A stretch of 14,318 nucleotides of DNA from Pseudomonadota bacterium (GTDB taxonomy: Bacteria > Pseudomonadota > Alphaproteobacteria > Rhodospirillales > 2-02-FULL-58-16), in assembly GCA_022567015.1 (NCBI GenBank), contig JADFHR010000060.1, positions 1 to 14,318 on the forward strand. Direction: 5' to 3'. Below the pieces are notes generated by a model. It saw only the letters and a program-made list of their open reading frames with translations. It was not told the DNA's origin and did no database searches. Within the stretch, counting starts at the first letter, position 1; the number at the start of each line of letters is the position of its first letter. Below are positions 6,732 through 14,103 of the stretch, piece after piece. The translations under genes and the position numbers were made by a program.

Positions 6732-7163
6732 ATGGCGCGTACATTCTGGGAAGAGGCCTACCGCATAGGCATTGACGAGTTGGACAACGAACACATGGAA
6801 CTGGGCGCTCTCATGGCGCGGTTCCAGCAGGCGTTGGACGACCATGAAGACAAGGCGGTGATCGGATCCATCTTTCGCAATCTGCGCGGTAAAATGGTGG
6901 CCCACTTCAACCATGAAGAACAAATCCTTCAGCGGATAGACTACCCGGAGGAGGATGTCAAAGCGCACATCGACGGACATCTGGACGTCCTTTACACCTT
7001 TGATCACGAGTTTTCGAAGTGGGAGAAGGCACCCGGCGACCCACCCATCCCCGGGGGATTGTCCCACGTGTGCGTGTGGGCGATCACCGAGCTGTTGACC
7101 GCCGACATGCAGGTGAAAGACCACCTGTCCCGGAGCCGTCCCGACAAGGCGTCCGGCAAATAG
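6732..7163 (+). CDS. Bacteriohemerythrin with a substituted iron ligand
   Basis: A single-domain hemerythrin, 143 aa, expected to be a cytoplasmic four-helix bundle carrying a non-haem di-iron site that binds O2 (storage, sensing or delivery). The N-terminus WEEAYRIGIDELDNEH gives ligand His21. Helix B gives AHFNHEE (His58 and Glu62), and the following segment HIDGH gives His79 and His83. In the last helix the usual W-x3-HI-x3-DM pattern reads WAITELLTADM: Trp116 and Asp125 align, but the expected His is Glu120. The protein therefore retains six of the seven usual ligands and has a carboxylate at the remaining one. The ATG at 6732 follows GTAGGACA, is the first possible in-frame start, and matches the family N-terminus. 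No signal peptide or fused signalling domain is present. Confidence 0.92.
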   Translation: MARTFWEEAYRIGIDELDNEHMELGALMARFQQALDDHEDKAVIGSIFRNLRGKMVAHFNHEEQILQRIDYPEEDVKAHIDGHLDVLYTFDHEFSKWEKAPGDPPIPGGLSHVCVWAITELLTADMQVKDHLSRSRPDKASGK

Positions 7164-7386
7164 GACGTCGTCTGGCGATTATTGTCGTTTAGGTGTCGCG
7201 GCGTCGGCGCGCCCACCACGCAGTTTGCCGCCCGCCGACTATCGCTCGGCATGCCAATTCATCACCTCGAGATACATACAAGGCCGCAGAGGGACGCGGA
7301 GGAAGGGAAAGAATTCGCCTACCGCCAGGCATAGAAAGTATGCTGCAAACTCATCCACGCCACATGCCCCAGGAACCCGCAGCCCC

Positions 7387-8778
7387 ATGACCGCGACCCT
7401 GAGGACCATCAGCCCGGTGGACGGCCGCATCTACGTGGAACGGCCCTACGCCACCGAAAGCGGGATCGCCGGGGCCCTGGCCCGCGCCGTCCGCGCCCAG
7501 GCGGCGTGGAAGGAGGTGGCGGTGGCCGAGCGCGCGGCGCTCTGTTCCAGGGCCGTGGACGCCCTGGTCGCCGACACCACCGCCATCGCCGAGGAGATCA
7601 CCTGGCAGATGGGCCGCCCCATCCGGTCCGCGCCCGGCGAGGTGCGCGGCCTCGAGGAACGCGCCCGGCACATGATCGCCATCGCGCCGGAAGCCCTGGC
7701 CGACGTCCGGTGCGCGCCCAGGGACGGTTTCACCCGCTTCATCCGCCACCAGCCCTTAGGGCTCGTGTTCACCATCGCGCCGTGGAACTACCCGTACCTG
7801 ACGGCGGTCAACTCGGTGGTGCCGGCGATCATGGCCGGCAACGCGGTGATCCTCAAGCATTCGGCGCAGACGCCGCTCTGCGCCGAGCGCTTCGCCGGGG
7901 CCTTCGAAGCCGCCGGCCTGCCCGAAGGCGTGTTCCAGTACCTGCACCTGAGCCACGCCGATACCGGACGCATGATCGGTGCGCCCGAGGTGGACTTCGT
8001 CGCCTTCACCGGCTCGGTCGCCGGCGGCGGCATGGTGGAGAAGGCGGCGGCCGGGCGCTTCATCGGCGTCGGCCTGGAATTGGGCGGCAAGGACCCGGCC
8101 TACGTGCGCGCCGACTGCGACCTGGAGCACGCCGTCGGGGCGTTGGTGGACGGCGCCTTTTTCAATTCCGGGCAGTCGTGCTGCGCCGTCGAGCGCATCT
8201 ATGTCCACGCCGATGTCTTCGCGCCGTTCACCGAAGGATTCTCCGACTTGGTGCGCGGCTACAGGCTCGGCGATCCGGTGGACGGCGGGACCACCCTCGG
8301 GCCCATGGTGCGCAAGCGCGCGGCGGACCACGTGCGCGGCCAGATCCGGGCGGCCCTGGACGCCGGCGCCAGGGCCCTGATCGACACGTCCGCCTTCCCC
8401 GCCGACACCGGGGATTCGCCCTATCTGGCGCCCCAGGTGCTCCTCGACGTGGACCACTCCATGGCGGTGATGCGCGAGGAAAGCTTCGGCCCCGTGGTCG
8501 GCATCATGAAGGTTGCCTCCGACGAAGAGGCCATTGCGCTGATGAACGACAGCGCATTCGGCCTGACCGCGTCGGTGTGGACCGCCGACGAGGACGCGGG
8601 CCTGCGCATCGGGGCGCGGGTCGAGACCGGCACCTGGTTCATGAACCGCTGCGACACCCTGGACCCGGCCCTGGCCTGGACCGGGGTCAAGCGGTCGGGG
8701 CGCGGGTGCACGCTCTCGGCGATCGGGTACGAGCACCTGACCCGGCCCAAGTCGTTCCACCTGAAGACCGCCGTCTAG
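7387..8778 (+). CDS. NAD(P)-dependent aldehyde dehydrogenase
   Basis: A cytoplasmic ALDH-superfamily enzyme, 463 aa, oxidising an aldehyde to a carboxylic acid. Catalytic elements are in place: TIAPWNYPY with Asn134, FTGSVAGG (coenzyme loop), ELGGKDP with general base Glu231, and GQSCC with nucleophile Cys265. The Glu-Cys spacing of 34 is the canonical one. EESFGPVVGIM and the C-terminal GVKRSGRG segment also match. Length is slightly short of the usual 480-500. The start is the ATG at 7387; sequence further upstream in frame has no family similarity. The iron-dependent alcohol dehydrogenase gene begins 13 bases after the stop, so the two are almost certainly one operon. They probably act in series, alcohol to aldehyde to acid. 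Resemblance is to the succinate-semialdehyde/GabD side of the superfamily, but the substrate is not determinable. Confidence 0.95.
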   Translation: MTATLRTISPVDGRIYVERPYATESGIAGALARAVRAQAAWKEVAVAERAALCSRAVDALVADTTAIAEEITWQMGRPIRSAPGEVRGLEERARHMIAIAPEALADVRCAPRDGFTRFIRHQPLGLVFTIAPWNYPYLTAVNSVVPAIMAGNAVILKHSAQTPLCAERFAGAFEAAGLPEGVFQYLHLSHADTGRMIGAPEVDFVAFTGSVAGGGMVEKAAAGRFIGVGLELGGKDPAYVRADCDLEHAVGALVDGAFFNSGQSCCAVERIYVHADVFAPFTEGFSDLVRGYRLGDPVDGGTTLGPMVRKRAADHVRGQIRAALDAGARALIDTSAFPADTGDSPYLAPQVLLDVDHSMAVMREESFGPVVGIMKVASDEEAIALMNDSAFGLTASVWTADEDAGLRIGARVETGTWFMNRCDTLDPALAWTGVKRSGRGCTLSAIGYEHLTRPKSFHLKTAV

Positions 8779-8791
8779 AGGAAACCAAAGC

Positions 8792-9970
8792 ATGAGCGAA
8801 GACCTCGACCGACTGAGCGCACGATGGAACTACCCGACGTCGGTGCGTTTCGGCGTCGGGCGCATCGCCGAGCTGGCCCGCGCCTGCACGGGGCTCGGCA
8901 TGTCCCGGCCCCTGCTGGTGACGGACCCGGGGCTCGCCGCCCTGCCCATGGTCGGGGACGCCGTCGCCGCCAACGAAAGCGCCGGCGTATCGACGGCGGT
9001 GTTCAGCGACGTCAAGGGCAACCCGGTGAAACGGAACGTCGACGACGGCCTGGCGGTCTTCCGCGACGGCGGCCATGACGGCGTCATCGCCTTCGGCGGC
9101 GGCAGCGCCCTGGACGCGGGCAAGACCATCGCCCTGATGGCCGGCCAGAAGGGGTCCCTGTGGGACTACGCCGACGTGGACGGCAAGTGGAAAGGGATCG
9201 ATGCCGGGGCCATGGCGCCGGTGGTGGCGGTGCCGACCACGTCGGGCACCGGCTCCGAGGTGGGGCGCGCCGCGGTCATCATCGACGAGGCCACCCACAC
9301 CAAGAGGATTATTTACCACCCGGCCATGATGCCGGGCACGGTCATCGCCGATCCGGCGCTGGTCGCCGGGCTGCCGCCCCACCTCACGGCGGCCACCGGC
9401 ATGGACGCCCTGGCCCACTGCCTGGAGGCCTACTCGGCGCCGCAATACCACCCCATGGCCGACGGCATCGCCCTGGAAGGCATGCGCCTGGTCAAGGAAT
9501 GGCTGCCCGTGGCGGTGCTGGACGGCGCCGACCTGACGGCGCGCGCCCACATGATGGCCGCCGCCACCATGGGGGCGACGGCCTTCCAGAAGGGCCTGGG
9601 CGCCATCCACGCCCTCAGCCACCCGGTGGGGGCGGTGTACGACACCCACCACGGGCTCACCAACGCGGTGTTCATGCCCTACGTGCTGGCCTTCAACCGC
9701 GACGCCATCGCCGGGCGCATGGAGCGCCTGGCCCGCTACCTGAACCTGCCCGACCCCTCGTTCTCCGCCGTCATGGACTGGGTATTGGCCCTGCGCCGGG
9801 AGCTCGACATCCCCCACACCACCAGGGAGCTCGGCGTCGAGGAGGACCGCCTGGACGAATTGTCCGAAATGGCCGCCCGCGACCCGACCGGCGTCGACAA
9901 CCCCGTCCCGGTGGGGGTGCCGGAACTGAAGCGGATATACGAGGCGGCGTTCGAGGGCCGGGTGGGATGA
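8792..9970 (+). CDS. Iron-containing (group III) alcohol dehydrogenase
   Basis: A 392-aa cytoplasmic NAD(P)-dependent Fe-ADH interconverting an alcohol and aldehyde. The N-terminal nucleotide-binding half has FGGGSALDAGKTIAL and PTTSGTGSEV. The C-terminal metal domain has GMDALAHCLEAY (Asp205, His209), GAIHALSHP (His273) and DTHHGL (His287), matching the four metal ligands of FucO-type enzymes at the right spacing. AGGAAACC precedes the ATG. It is downstream of the aldehyde dehydrogenase by 13 bp and ends 30 bp from the tail of a second Fe-ADH on the opposite strand. Full length with no damage seen. Candidate substrates include gamma-hydroxybutyrate and related short-chain alcohols, but this is inference from the neighbour only. 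Confidence 0.95.
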   Translation: MSEDLDRLSARWNYPTSVRFGVGRIAELARACTGLGMSRPLLVTDPGLAALPMVGDAVAANESAGVSTAVFSDVKGNPVKRNVDDGLAVFRDGGHDGVIAFGGGSALDAGKTIALMAGQKGSLWDYADVDGKWKGIDAGAMAPVVAVPTTSGTGSEVGRAAVIIDEATHTKRIIYHPAMMPGTVIADPALVAGLPPHLTAATGMDALAHCLEAYSAPQYHPMADGIALEGMRLVKEWLPVAVLDGADLTARAHMMAAATMGATAFQKGLGAIHALSHPVGAVYDTHHGLTNAVFMPYVLAFNRDAIAGRMERLARYLNLPDPSFSAVMDWVLALRRELDIPHTTRELGVEEDRLDELSEMAARDPTGVDNPVPVGVPELKRIYEAAFEGRVG

Positions 9971-10000
9971 CACGCGGAGCCGTCCCCCGGCCGGGCGGGG

Positions 10001-11125
10001 TCAAGCGGCGGGGGTGTCACCCGCCGCGGCCCGCCGCGCCAGTGAAATCCTTTCACGGGTACCGATAAAGTTCCGGCCCCGCTCGCCGGCGAAGGCGGCG
10101 GCAAGAAGCTCCTCCATCTCATCGTCGTCGATGCCGTAGTCCCGGGGATCGGTGGAGACGCCCAGCCGGCTCAGGAATTGCGCCAGGCGCTCGACGCCGG
10201 CGGAGAGATCGGGCCCGAAGATCCGGCGCAAGGCCGCATCGCAGGCCGCATCCAGCCCGATGACGCCGCTCATCACCAGGGGCAGGCTGAACGAGCACGC
10301 CAGCCCATGGGGCACGCCGTGGTGCAGGGTGATCGGATACGACAGCGAGTGGGCCAGCGCCGTCTTGGTGTTGGAGAAGGCGAGGCCGGCGCACAGCGCC
10401 GCCATGGACATGGCGTTGCGCAGACGCAGGTTCTCAAGGTCCCCGGCCAGGGCCGGCAGGTGGGCGAGGATTTCCCGCGCCGCAAACACCGCGTGGTTGG
10501 CGGATACCGGGTTCGCGTTGCGGTTCCACAGGCTCTCCAGGGAATGGGACAGCGCGTCCAGCCCGGTGCTGACGGTCAAGTCGCGGGGGGCGCTTACCAT
10601 CAGCTCCGGATCGATCAGCGCACACCGCGGGTACAGGCCGGGCCGGGCAAGGGAGTATTTCTTGTCGGCGTCGGTATCCCATACGGTGGCCCAGCACGTC
10701 ACCTCGCTGCCGGTGCCGGCGGTGGTCGGAATGGCGACCAGCGGAATGGCGGCCAGCCGGTCGCCCCCCTCCCCGGTCTCCAGGAACCGGCGCACCCGCG
10801 CGAAGTCGCCCGCGGCCGCCGCCAGCACCTTCGCCGCGTCGATGACCGAACCGCCGCCGAGGGCGACGATCACCTGGGGAATATCCGCCGCTTCGGCGAA
10901 GCGGGCGCAGGACTCCTCCAGGACGGCGAAATCCGGATTGGGCGTTATGGTGTCGATGGTGACCGCCGGCGGGCCGGCAAGGGCCGAGATCCGTTCGCCG
11001 AGCCGGGAGAACGTGGGCTCGCCGTACGTCACCAGGCAATACGGTCGGCCGCCGACCCGGTGGCCGATCTGGTCCAGGGTGCCGTCGCCGAAAACAACCT
11101 CGACCGGGTTAGCGTATGTCCACAT
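10001..11125 (-). CDS. Second iron-containing alcohol dehydrogenase, phosphonoacetaldehyde-reductase-like subgroup
   Basis: A 374-aa Fe-ADH clearly different from its convergent neighbour. The N-terminus MWTYANPVEVVFGDG lacks the longer leader of the other enzyme. It has ALGGGSVIDAAKVLA and PTTAGTGSEVT for coenzyme binding, and metal ligands in GLDALSH (Asp190, His194), ALAHSLSYP (His259) and GVPHG (His273), at the normal spacing of 14 between the last two. SNTKTALAHSLSYPITLHHGVPHG-type sequence recalls hydroxyethylphosphonate dehydrogenase/phosphonoacetaldehyde reductase relatives; I offer this as a subgroup resemblance, not a function, since no phosphonate genes are nearby. The ATG is preceded by GGGAGG. 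It is third in a minus-strand series (HAD, amidotransferase, this gene), but separated from the amidotransferase by 120 bp, so it may have its own promoter. Confidence 0.92.
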   Translation of the reverse strand: MWTYANPVEVVFGDGTLDQIGHRVGGRPYCLVTYGEPTFSRLGERISALAGPPAVTIDTITPNPDFAVLEESCARFAEAADIPQVIVALGGGSVIDAAKVLAAAAGDFARVRRFLETGEGGDRLAAIPLVAIPTTAGTGSEVTCWATVWDTDADKKYSLARPGLYPRCALIDPELMVSAPRDLTVSTGLDALSHSLESLWNRNANPVSANHAVFAAREILAHLPALAGDLENLRLRNAMSMAALCAGLAFSNTKTALAHSLSYPITLHHGVPHGLACSFSLPLVMSGVIGLDAACDAALRRIFGPDLSAGVERLAQFLSRLGVSTDPRDYGIDDDEMEELLAAAFAGERGRNFIGTRERISLARRAAAGDTPAA

Positions 11126-11245
11126 CCGGCCCCGCCTCCCATGGCCATTCGAACAAGGATGTCACATCCGGCATTTTCCCACCAATACAGGAATTCTCCC
11201 CCATGGTTTGGAATTTCCGATGGGTCACGCGCGCTAGCGGCAGCG

Positions 11246-12109
11246 CTAACGCCGCAGCGCCATGGCCGGGAGCACCAGGCGCTGGACCCAGTTGCGCACC
11301 TCGAGGCACCGCACGTCCTCGTTCATCACGTCGTCGTCGATGCCGAGCAGCCAGGCGATGTCGCGGCGCGCCGGGTCCTGGTGCAGGGCCTCCAGGTGGT
11401 TCACGTACGCCTCGCCCGCCTGGCGGTCCTTGAAGAACCCCTGTTCGGTTAAAATCTCCAGGCGGCAAAAGACCAGCCGCGCCATCTCGTGCAGGTCGTA
11501 TTCGGGGTGGTACTGGAGGCCCCAGAAGGTTCCGCCCCGGTAGGTGACCGAGACCGCCTGCACCCGGGTAAACGCGTTCGACGCCAGCACCACGGCGCCG
11601 GGAGGCAGGTGGGTGACCTCGTCCACGTGGCTGATGAAGCCGTCGAACACCGGGGCCTTGCCCGCGTACAGGGGGTGGCCGCGTCCCTCCGGCGTCAACG
11701 CGATCTTGCGCGCGATGCCCATCTCGCGGCCGCGGGGATTGGCCGCGACCGAGCCGCCGGCGGCGACCACGGCGATCTGGGCCGCCCAGCAGCTGCCGAA
11801 GCCGGGCACGCCCGCCGCGAACGCGGCGCGGGCGAAGTCGATCTGGGCGCGCACCTCGGGCGTGTCGTCATAGACGGTCAGGCTGCACCCGGTCCAGGCG
11901 ATGCCGTCGTAATCTGCCAGCGCCGCGCCCTCGGGCAGGGCGGCGCCGGGATCGCACGGAAACACGACGTCGCAGCGGGCGCCCGCGACGATCTTCCCGA
12001 TCATGGCCGCATACAGGTCGCCGGCCACCGCCGCCCCGCCGGCCGCCAGTTCGGCCCGCGCGGCGCTGGTATACCCGTCGACGACCAGAAACCGCGGCCC
12101 GCCCGTCAT
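11246..12109 (-). CDS. Class I glutamine amidotransferase-like protein
   Basis: A 287-aa free-standing class I (triad) amidotransferase domain related to the GMP-synthase glutaminase type. The nucleophile is in GFGSCWAAQ (Cys107), and the His-Glu pair is in QYHPEY (His201 and Glu203). The usual GxCxGxQ nucleophile elbow has Ala in place of the second Gly. A C-terminal extension of roughly 60 residues (after about 225, ending RNWVQRLVLPAMALRR) goes beyond the catalytic domain. There is no partner synthetase domain or adjacent synthetase gene, so it may hydrolyse a gamma-glutamyl amide rather than feed ammonia to a partner; that is inference. The ATG at 12109 follows AGGGAAG. It starts 30 bp after the HAD hydrolase stop, indicating co-transcription. 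Confidence 0.88.
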   Translation of the reverse strand: MTGGPRFLVVDGYTSAARAELAAGGAAVAGDLYAAMIGKIVAGARCDVVFPCDPGAALPEGAALADYDGIAWTGCSLTVYDDTPEVRAQIDFARAAFAAGVPGFGSCWAAQIAVVAAGGSVAANPRGREMGIARKIALTPEGRGHPLYAGKAPVFDGFISHVDEVTHLPPGAVVLASNAFTRVQAVSVTYRGGTFWGLQYHPEYDLHEMARLVFCRLEILTEQGFFKDRQAGEAYVNHLEALHQDPARRDIAWLLGIDDDVMNEDVRCLEVRNWVQRLVLPAMALRR

Positions 12110-12139
12110 CCCGTCTTCCCTGTTCCCCCGCTTCCGCGC

Positions 12140-12898
12140 TCAACCGGCCAGGGCGTCGATGGCGCCGGGCAGGCTGGCGTGGCTGTCGCAGACGGCGTCG
12201 GCCGAGGTGCCGTCCTTGTCGGCATCGCGGACGGCGGTGAACAGGACCGCCTTCATGCCCAGGGCCTGCGGGCCGCGGACGTCGTTGTGGTCGCGGTCGC
12301 CGACGTGGACCATCTCGGTCACCCCGACCCCCAGTTGGCTGGCCGCGGAACGGAACATGGCGGGGTCGGGCTTGGAACGGCCCACTTCATCGGAAAAGGC
12401 GAAGCCGGCGAAATACCGTTTCAACCCGTGCGCCTCCAAAAGATCGCGCAACCGGGTCCCGGGGGTGAGGATGGCGTCGGAGACGACGCATAGCCTGTAG
12501 CGCCCCGAAAGCGCCTCCAGCGCCTCCCGGGCGCCGGCCACGGGATCGGGCGGGATGTCCACTTCCATGCGCCCGAGCGCCTCGATCAGGCGCTCCTCGT
12601 CGTCGCCCGGCAGGGTGCGGCCGAGTCCCCCGAATATCACCGCCAGGCGTTCGGCGATGGTCCACGTGATGCTGTGTTCCTTCCACAGGGTGTTGAAGGC
12701 GGTTTCCGCCACGTCGTAGGCGAGGCGCACGTCGTCGAGGGCGATGGGCCGGCGGCGGTCGAGGGCCTCCCAGACCAGATGCCGGCGCTCGTCGGCCTTG
12801 GTGCGCAGCCCCTTGGCCTTGCGCCTGGGCTCGTCGGAATCGTCGCGGATGAGGGTGTCCCACAGATCGAAGGTGACGGCCCTGATTGCCTTGCTCAC
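12140..12898 (-). CDS. HAD-superfamily hydrolase
   Basis: A haloacid-dehalogenase-like hydrolase, probably a phosphatase, 252 aa from the GTG at 12898. The four motifs are visible: I, FDLWDTL with nucleophile Asp11 and acid/base Asp14; II, VVSDA; III, RSKPDP with the conserved Lys; IV, VGDRDHND with the Mg-binding acids. A helical cap lies between motifs I and II (about 20-110), as in subclass C1 enzymes. The GTG start is preferred because GCAGGAG lies 7 bases before it and motif I then begins at the usual distance from the N-terminus. The ATG at 12925 would add nine residues. It is the first gene of the minus-strand set with the amidotransferase and the second Fe-ADH. The substrate is unknown. 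Confidence 0.92.
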   Translation of the reverse strand: MSKAIRAVTFDLWDTLIRDDSDEPRRKAKGLRTKADERRHLVWEALDRRRPIALDDVRLAYDVAETAFNTLWKEHSITWTIAERLAVIFGGLGRTLPGDDEERLIEALGRMEVDIPPDPVAGAREALEALSGRYRLCVVSDAILTPGTRLRDLLEAHGLKRYFAGFAFSDEVGRSKPDPAMFRSAASQLGVGVTEMVHVGDRDHNDVRGPQALGMKAVLFTAVRDADKDGTSADAVCDSHASLPGAIDALAG

Positions 12899-12905
12899 GG
12901 GGGGG

Positions 12906-12912
12906 CTCCTGC
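12906..12912 (-). promoter_or_regulatory. Shine-Dalgarno site deciding the GTG start of the HAD gene
   Basis: GCAGGAG on the minus strand, 7 bases upstream of GTG at 12898. It lies inside the nine-codon stretch that an ATG start at 12925 would translate, which argues for the shorter form. Confidence 0.6.
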
Positions 12913-12994
12913 GTTCCAATGCCATTCAGGGGCGGCGGGCCGCGCCGATGGTGGGGCAAGCGCCCGCCTGCGTCAATATGGGGGAAGGGCCGTC

Positions 12995-13690
12995 TCAGCG
13001 GGTGGGGCGCCAGTTGCCGGCCTGGCGTTCGGCCCGGGCGATCTGGAACCGGTTCATCCGCGCCGCCAGCTCGCGGCGGGCGCGGACGGGATCGAACCTG
13101 CGGTCCTCGGCCAGGGCCCCGGCGGCGTTGGGAACGGCCAGGGAATACCATTTGTAGGCTTCCACGTAGTCGCGGTCGACGCCCCCGCCGCCGGCGTAGA
13201 GCGCCCCCATCACGTACTGGGCGGCCGGGTGGCCCTGGCGCGCCGCCTTCAGATACCAGTCGATCGCCTCGCCCGTGTCGTGGGGCACGCCGCGCCCGCG
13301 GTAGTACAGCCGGCCCAGGGCGAACTGGGCGTCCCTGTGTTTGCCGGCGCCGGCGGCCACGGCATACCACTCCGCGGCCCGGTAGGAGTCGGCTCTCACG
13401 CCTTCGCCGTTTTCATACATCCTGCCAAGGGCGTACTGGGCATCCGCGTTGCCGTTTTTCGCCGCCCGGGTGTGCCAGCGGACCGCCGCGCGCAGGTCCC
13501 GGTCGACGCCCCTGCCGTCGCGGTAGCGCACGGCGATGGCGTTCTGGGCATGGGCGTCGCCCTTGGCGGACAACGCCTTGAGGATGCGGAAGGCGCCCAT
13601 GTCGGCGGCCACCTGAAGGTCCTCCAGGTCGTCGCCACCGCCGACGGACAACCACGTGATCATGGCGCCCAGCAGGACGCCCGCGGTCAT
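12995..13690 (-). CDS. Membrane-anchored Sel1-like repeat protein
   Basis: A 231-aa protein with an N-terminal hydrophobic segment (about 3-17; signal anchor or uncleaved signal) and four Sel1-type repeats at about 45-80, 81-118, 119-154 and 155-189. Each carries the AQYxLGxxYxxGxGVxxDxxxAxxWYxxAA pattern, for example at 84-115. Sel1 repeats form alpha/alpha superhelices that bind partner proteins; in bacteria many act at the cell envelope. A basic C-terminal tail follows. The ATG at 13690 is chosen over that at 13711 because AAAGGAG lies 5 bases before it. The small lipoprotein gene lies 83 bp upstream on the same strand. The partner and exact role are unknown. Confidence 0.9.
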   Translation of the reverse strand: MTAGVLLGAMITWLSVGGGDDLEDLQVAADMGAFRILKALSAKGDAHAQNAIAVRYRDGRGVDRDLRAAVRWHTRAAKNGNADAQYALGRMYENGEGVRADSYRAAEWYAVAAGAGKHRDAQFALGRLYYRGRGVPHDTGEAIDWYLKAARQGHPAAQYVMGALYAGGGGVDRDYVEAYKWYSLAVPNAAGALAEDRRFDPVRARRELAARMNRFQIARAERQAGNWRPTR

Positions 13691-13695
13691 GGCGG

Positions 13696-13702
13696 CTCCT
13701 TT
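13696..13702 (-). promoter_or_regulatory. Shine-Dalgarno site deciding the start of the Sel1-repeat gene
   Basis: AAAGGAG on the minus strand, 5 bases before the ATG at 13690. It falls within the seven codons between the two candidate ATGs, so the downstream ATG is the likelier start. Confidence 0.65.
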
Positions 13703-13773
13703 ACGGATCATCGGCGTGGTCTTTCAGCCGGCCCAGCGCCGGGATCGGGCACGTGTCCGCGCGCCGCCCGCCG

Positions 13774-14103
13774 TCAAAGCCTCCGATCGTAGTTGTGATA
13801 GTTCTCGCCCACCCTCTGGTGGCGGCCGTTGTGCGGGTCGGGCCGGTCGTAGCAGGTGATATTGCCGAGGGTGCGGTAGCAGTAGACGGACGGGCTGGGA
13901 TTAAGCTCGTCTTCCTCGCAATAGGAGCGGCCCGTGCCGGCGCGGACGGTGGAGCAGTTCTTGCCGCTGGCGAGGGAAATCACGTGGTCCTCCATGGTCT
14001 TGTCGGTGCCCACGAGGAAGGCCCCGTTGATCATGGCGTACGGCGGAAAGGCGCTGCACGCGCCCAACAGAATCACGCCGGCGATGACGGCCGCAAATCG
14101 CAT
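13774..14103 (-). CDS. Small Cys-containing lipoprotein of unknown function
   Basis: A 109-aa predicted lipoprotein. The ATG at 14103 follows AGAGGTC, and the signal peptide ends in LLGAC with lipidation site Cys16. A longer frame from 14148 would add an unlikely proline-rich leader. The mature part has SAFPPYAMINGAFLVGTDKT, then four cysteines: Cys50 (KNCSTVR), Cys62 (SYCEED), and Cys75 and Cys84 (YCYRTLGNITCYDRP). Two disulfides are plausible. The C-terminus is rich in His, Asn, Tyr and Asp. I do not recognise a named domain, though it resembles short conserved hypothetical lipoproteins of alphaproteobacteria. It is followed by the Sel1-repeat gene 83 bp downstream; a DsbA-family protein that could oxidise it is encoded elsewhere in the window. 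Confidence 0.82.
   Translation of the reverse strand: MRFAAVIAGVILLGACSAFPPYAMINGAFLVGTDKTMEDHVISLASGKNCSTVRAGTGRSYCEEDELNPSPSVYCYRTLGNITCYDRPDPHNGRHQRVGENYHNYDRRL

Noticed and set aside
8687..9973. Minus-strand 428-residue open frame opposite the first Fe-ADH
   Set aside because: Antisense of a gene with a complete set of metal-ligand motifs; the translation is Gly/His/Val-rich without domains.
10001..11125. Phosphonate biosynthesis or degradation locus
   Set aside because: Only the subgroup resemblance of one Fe-ADH points that way. PEP mutase, phosphonopyruvate decarboxylase, AEP transaminase and Phn genes are absent, and the HAD protein lacks features I would use to call a phosphonatase.
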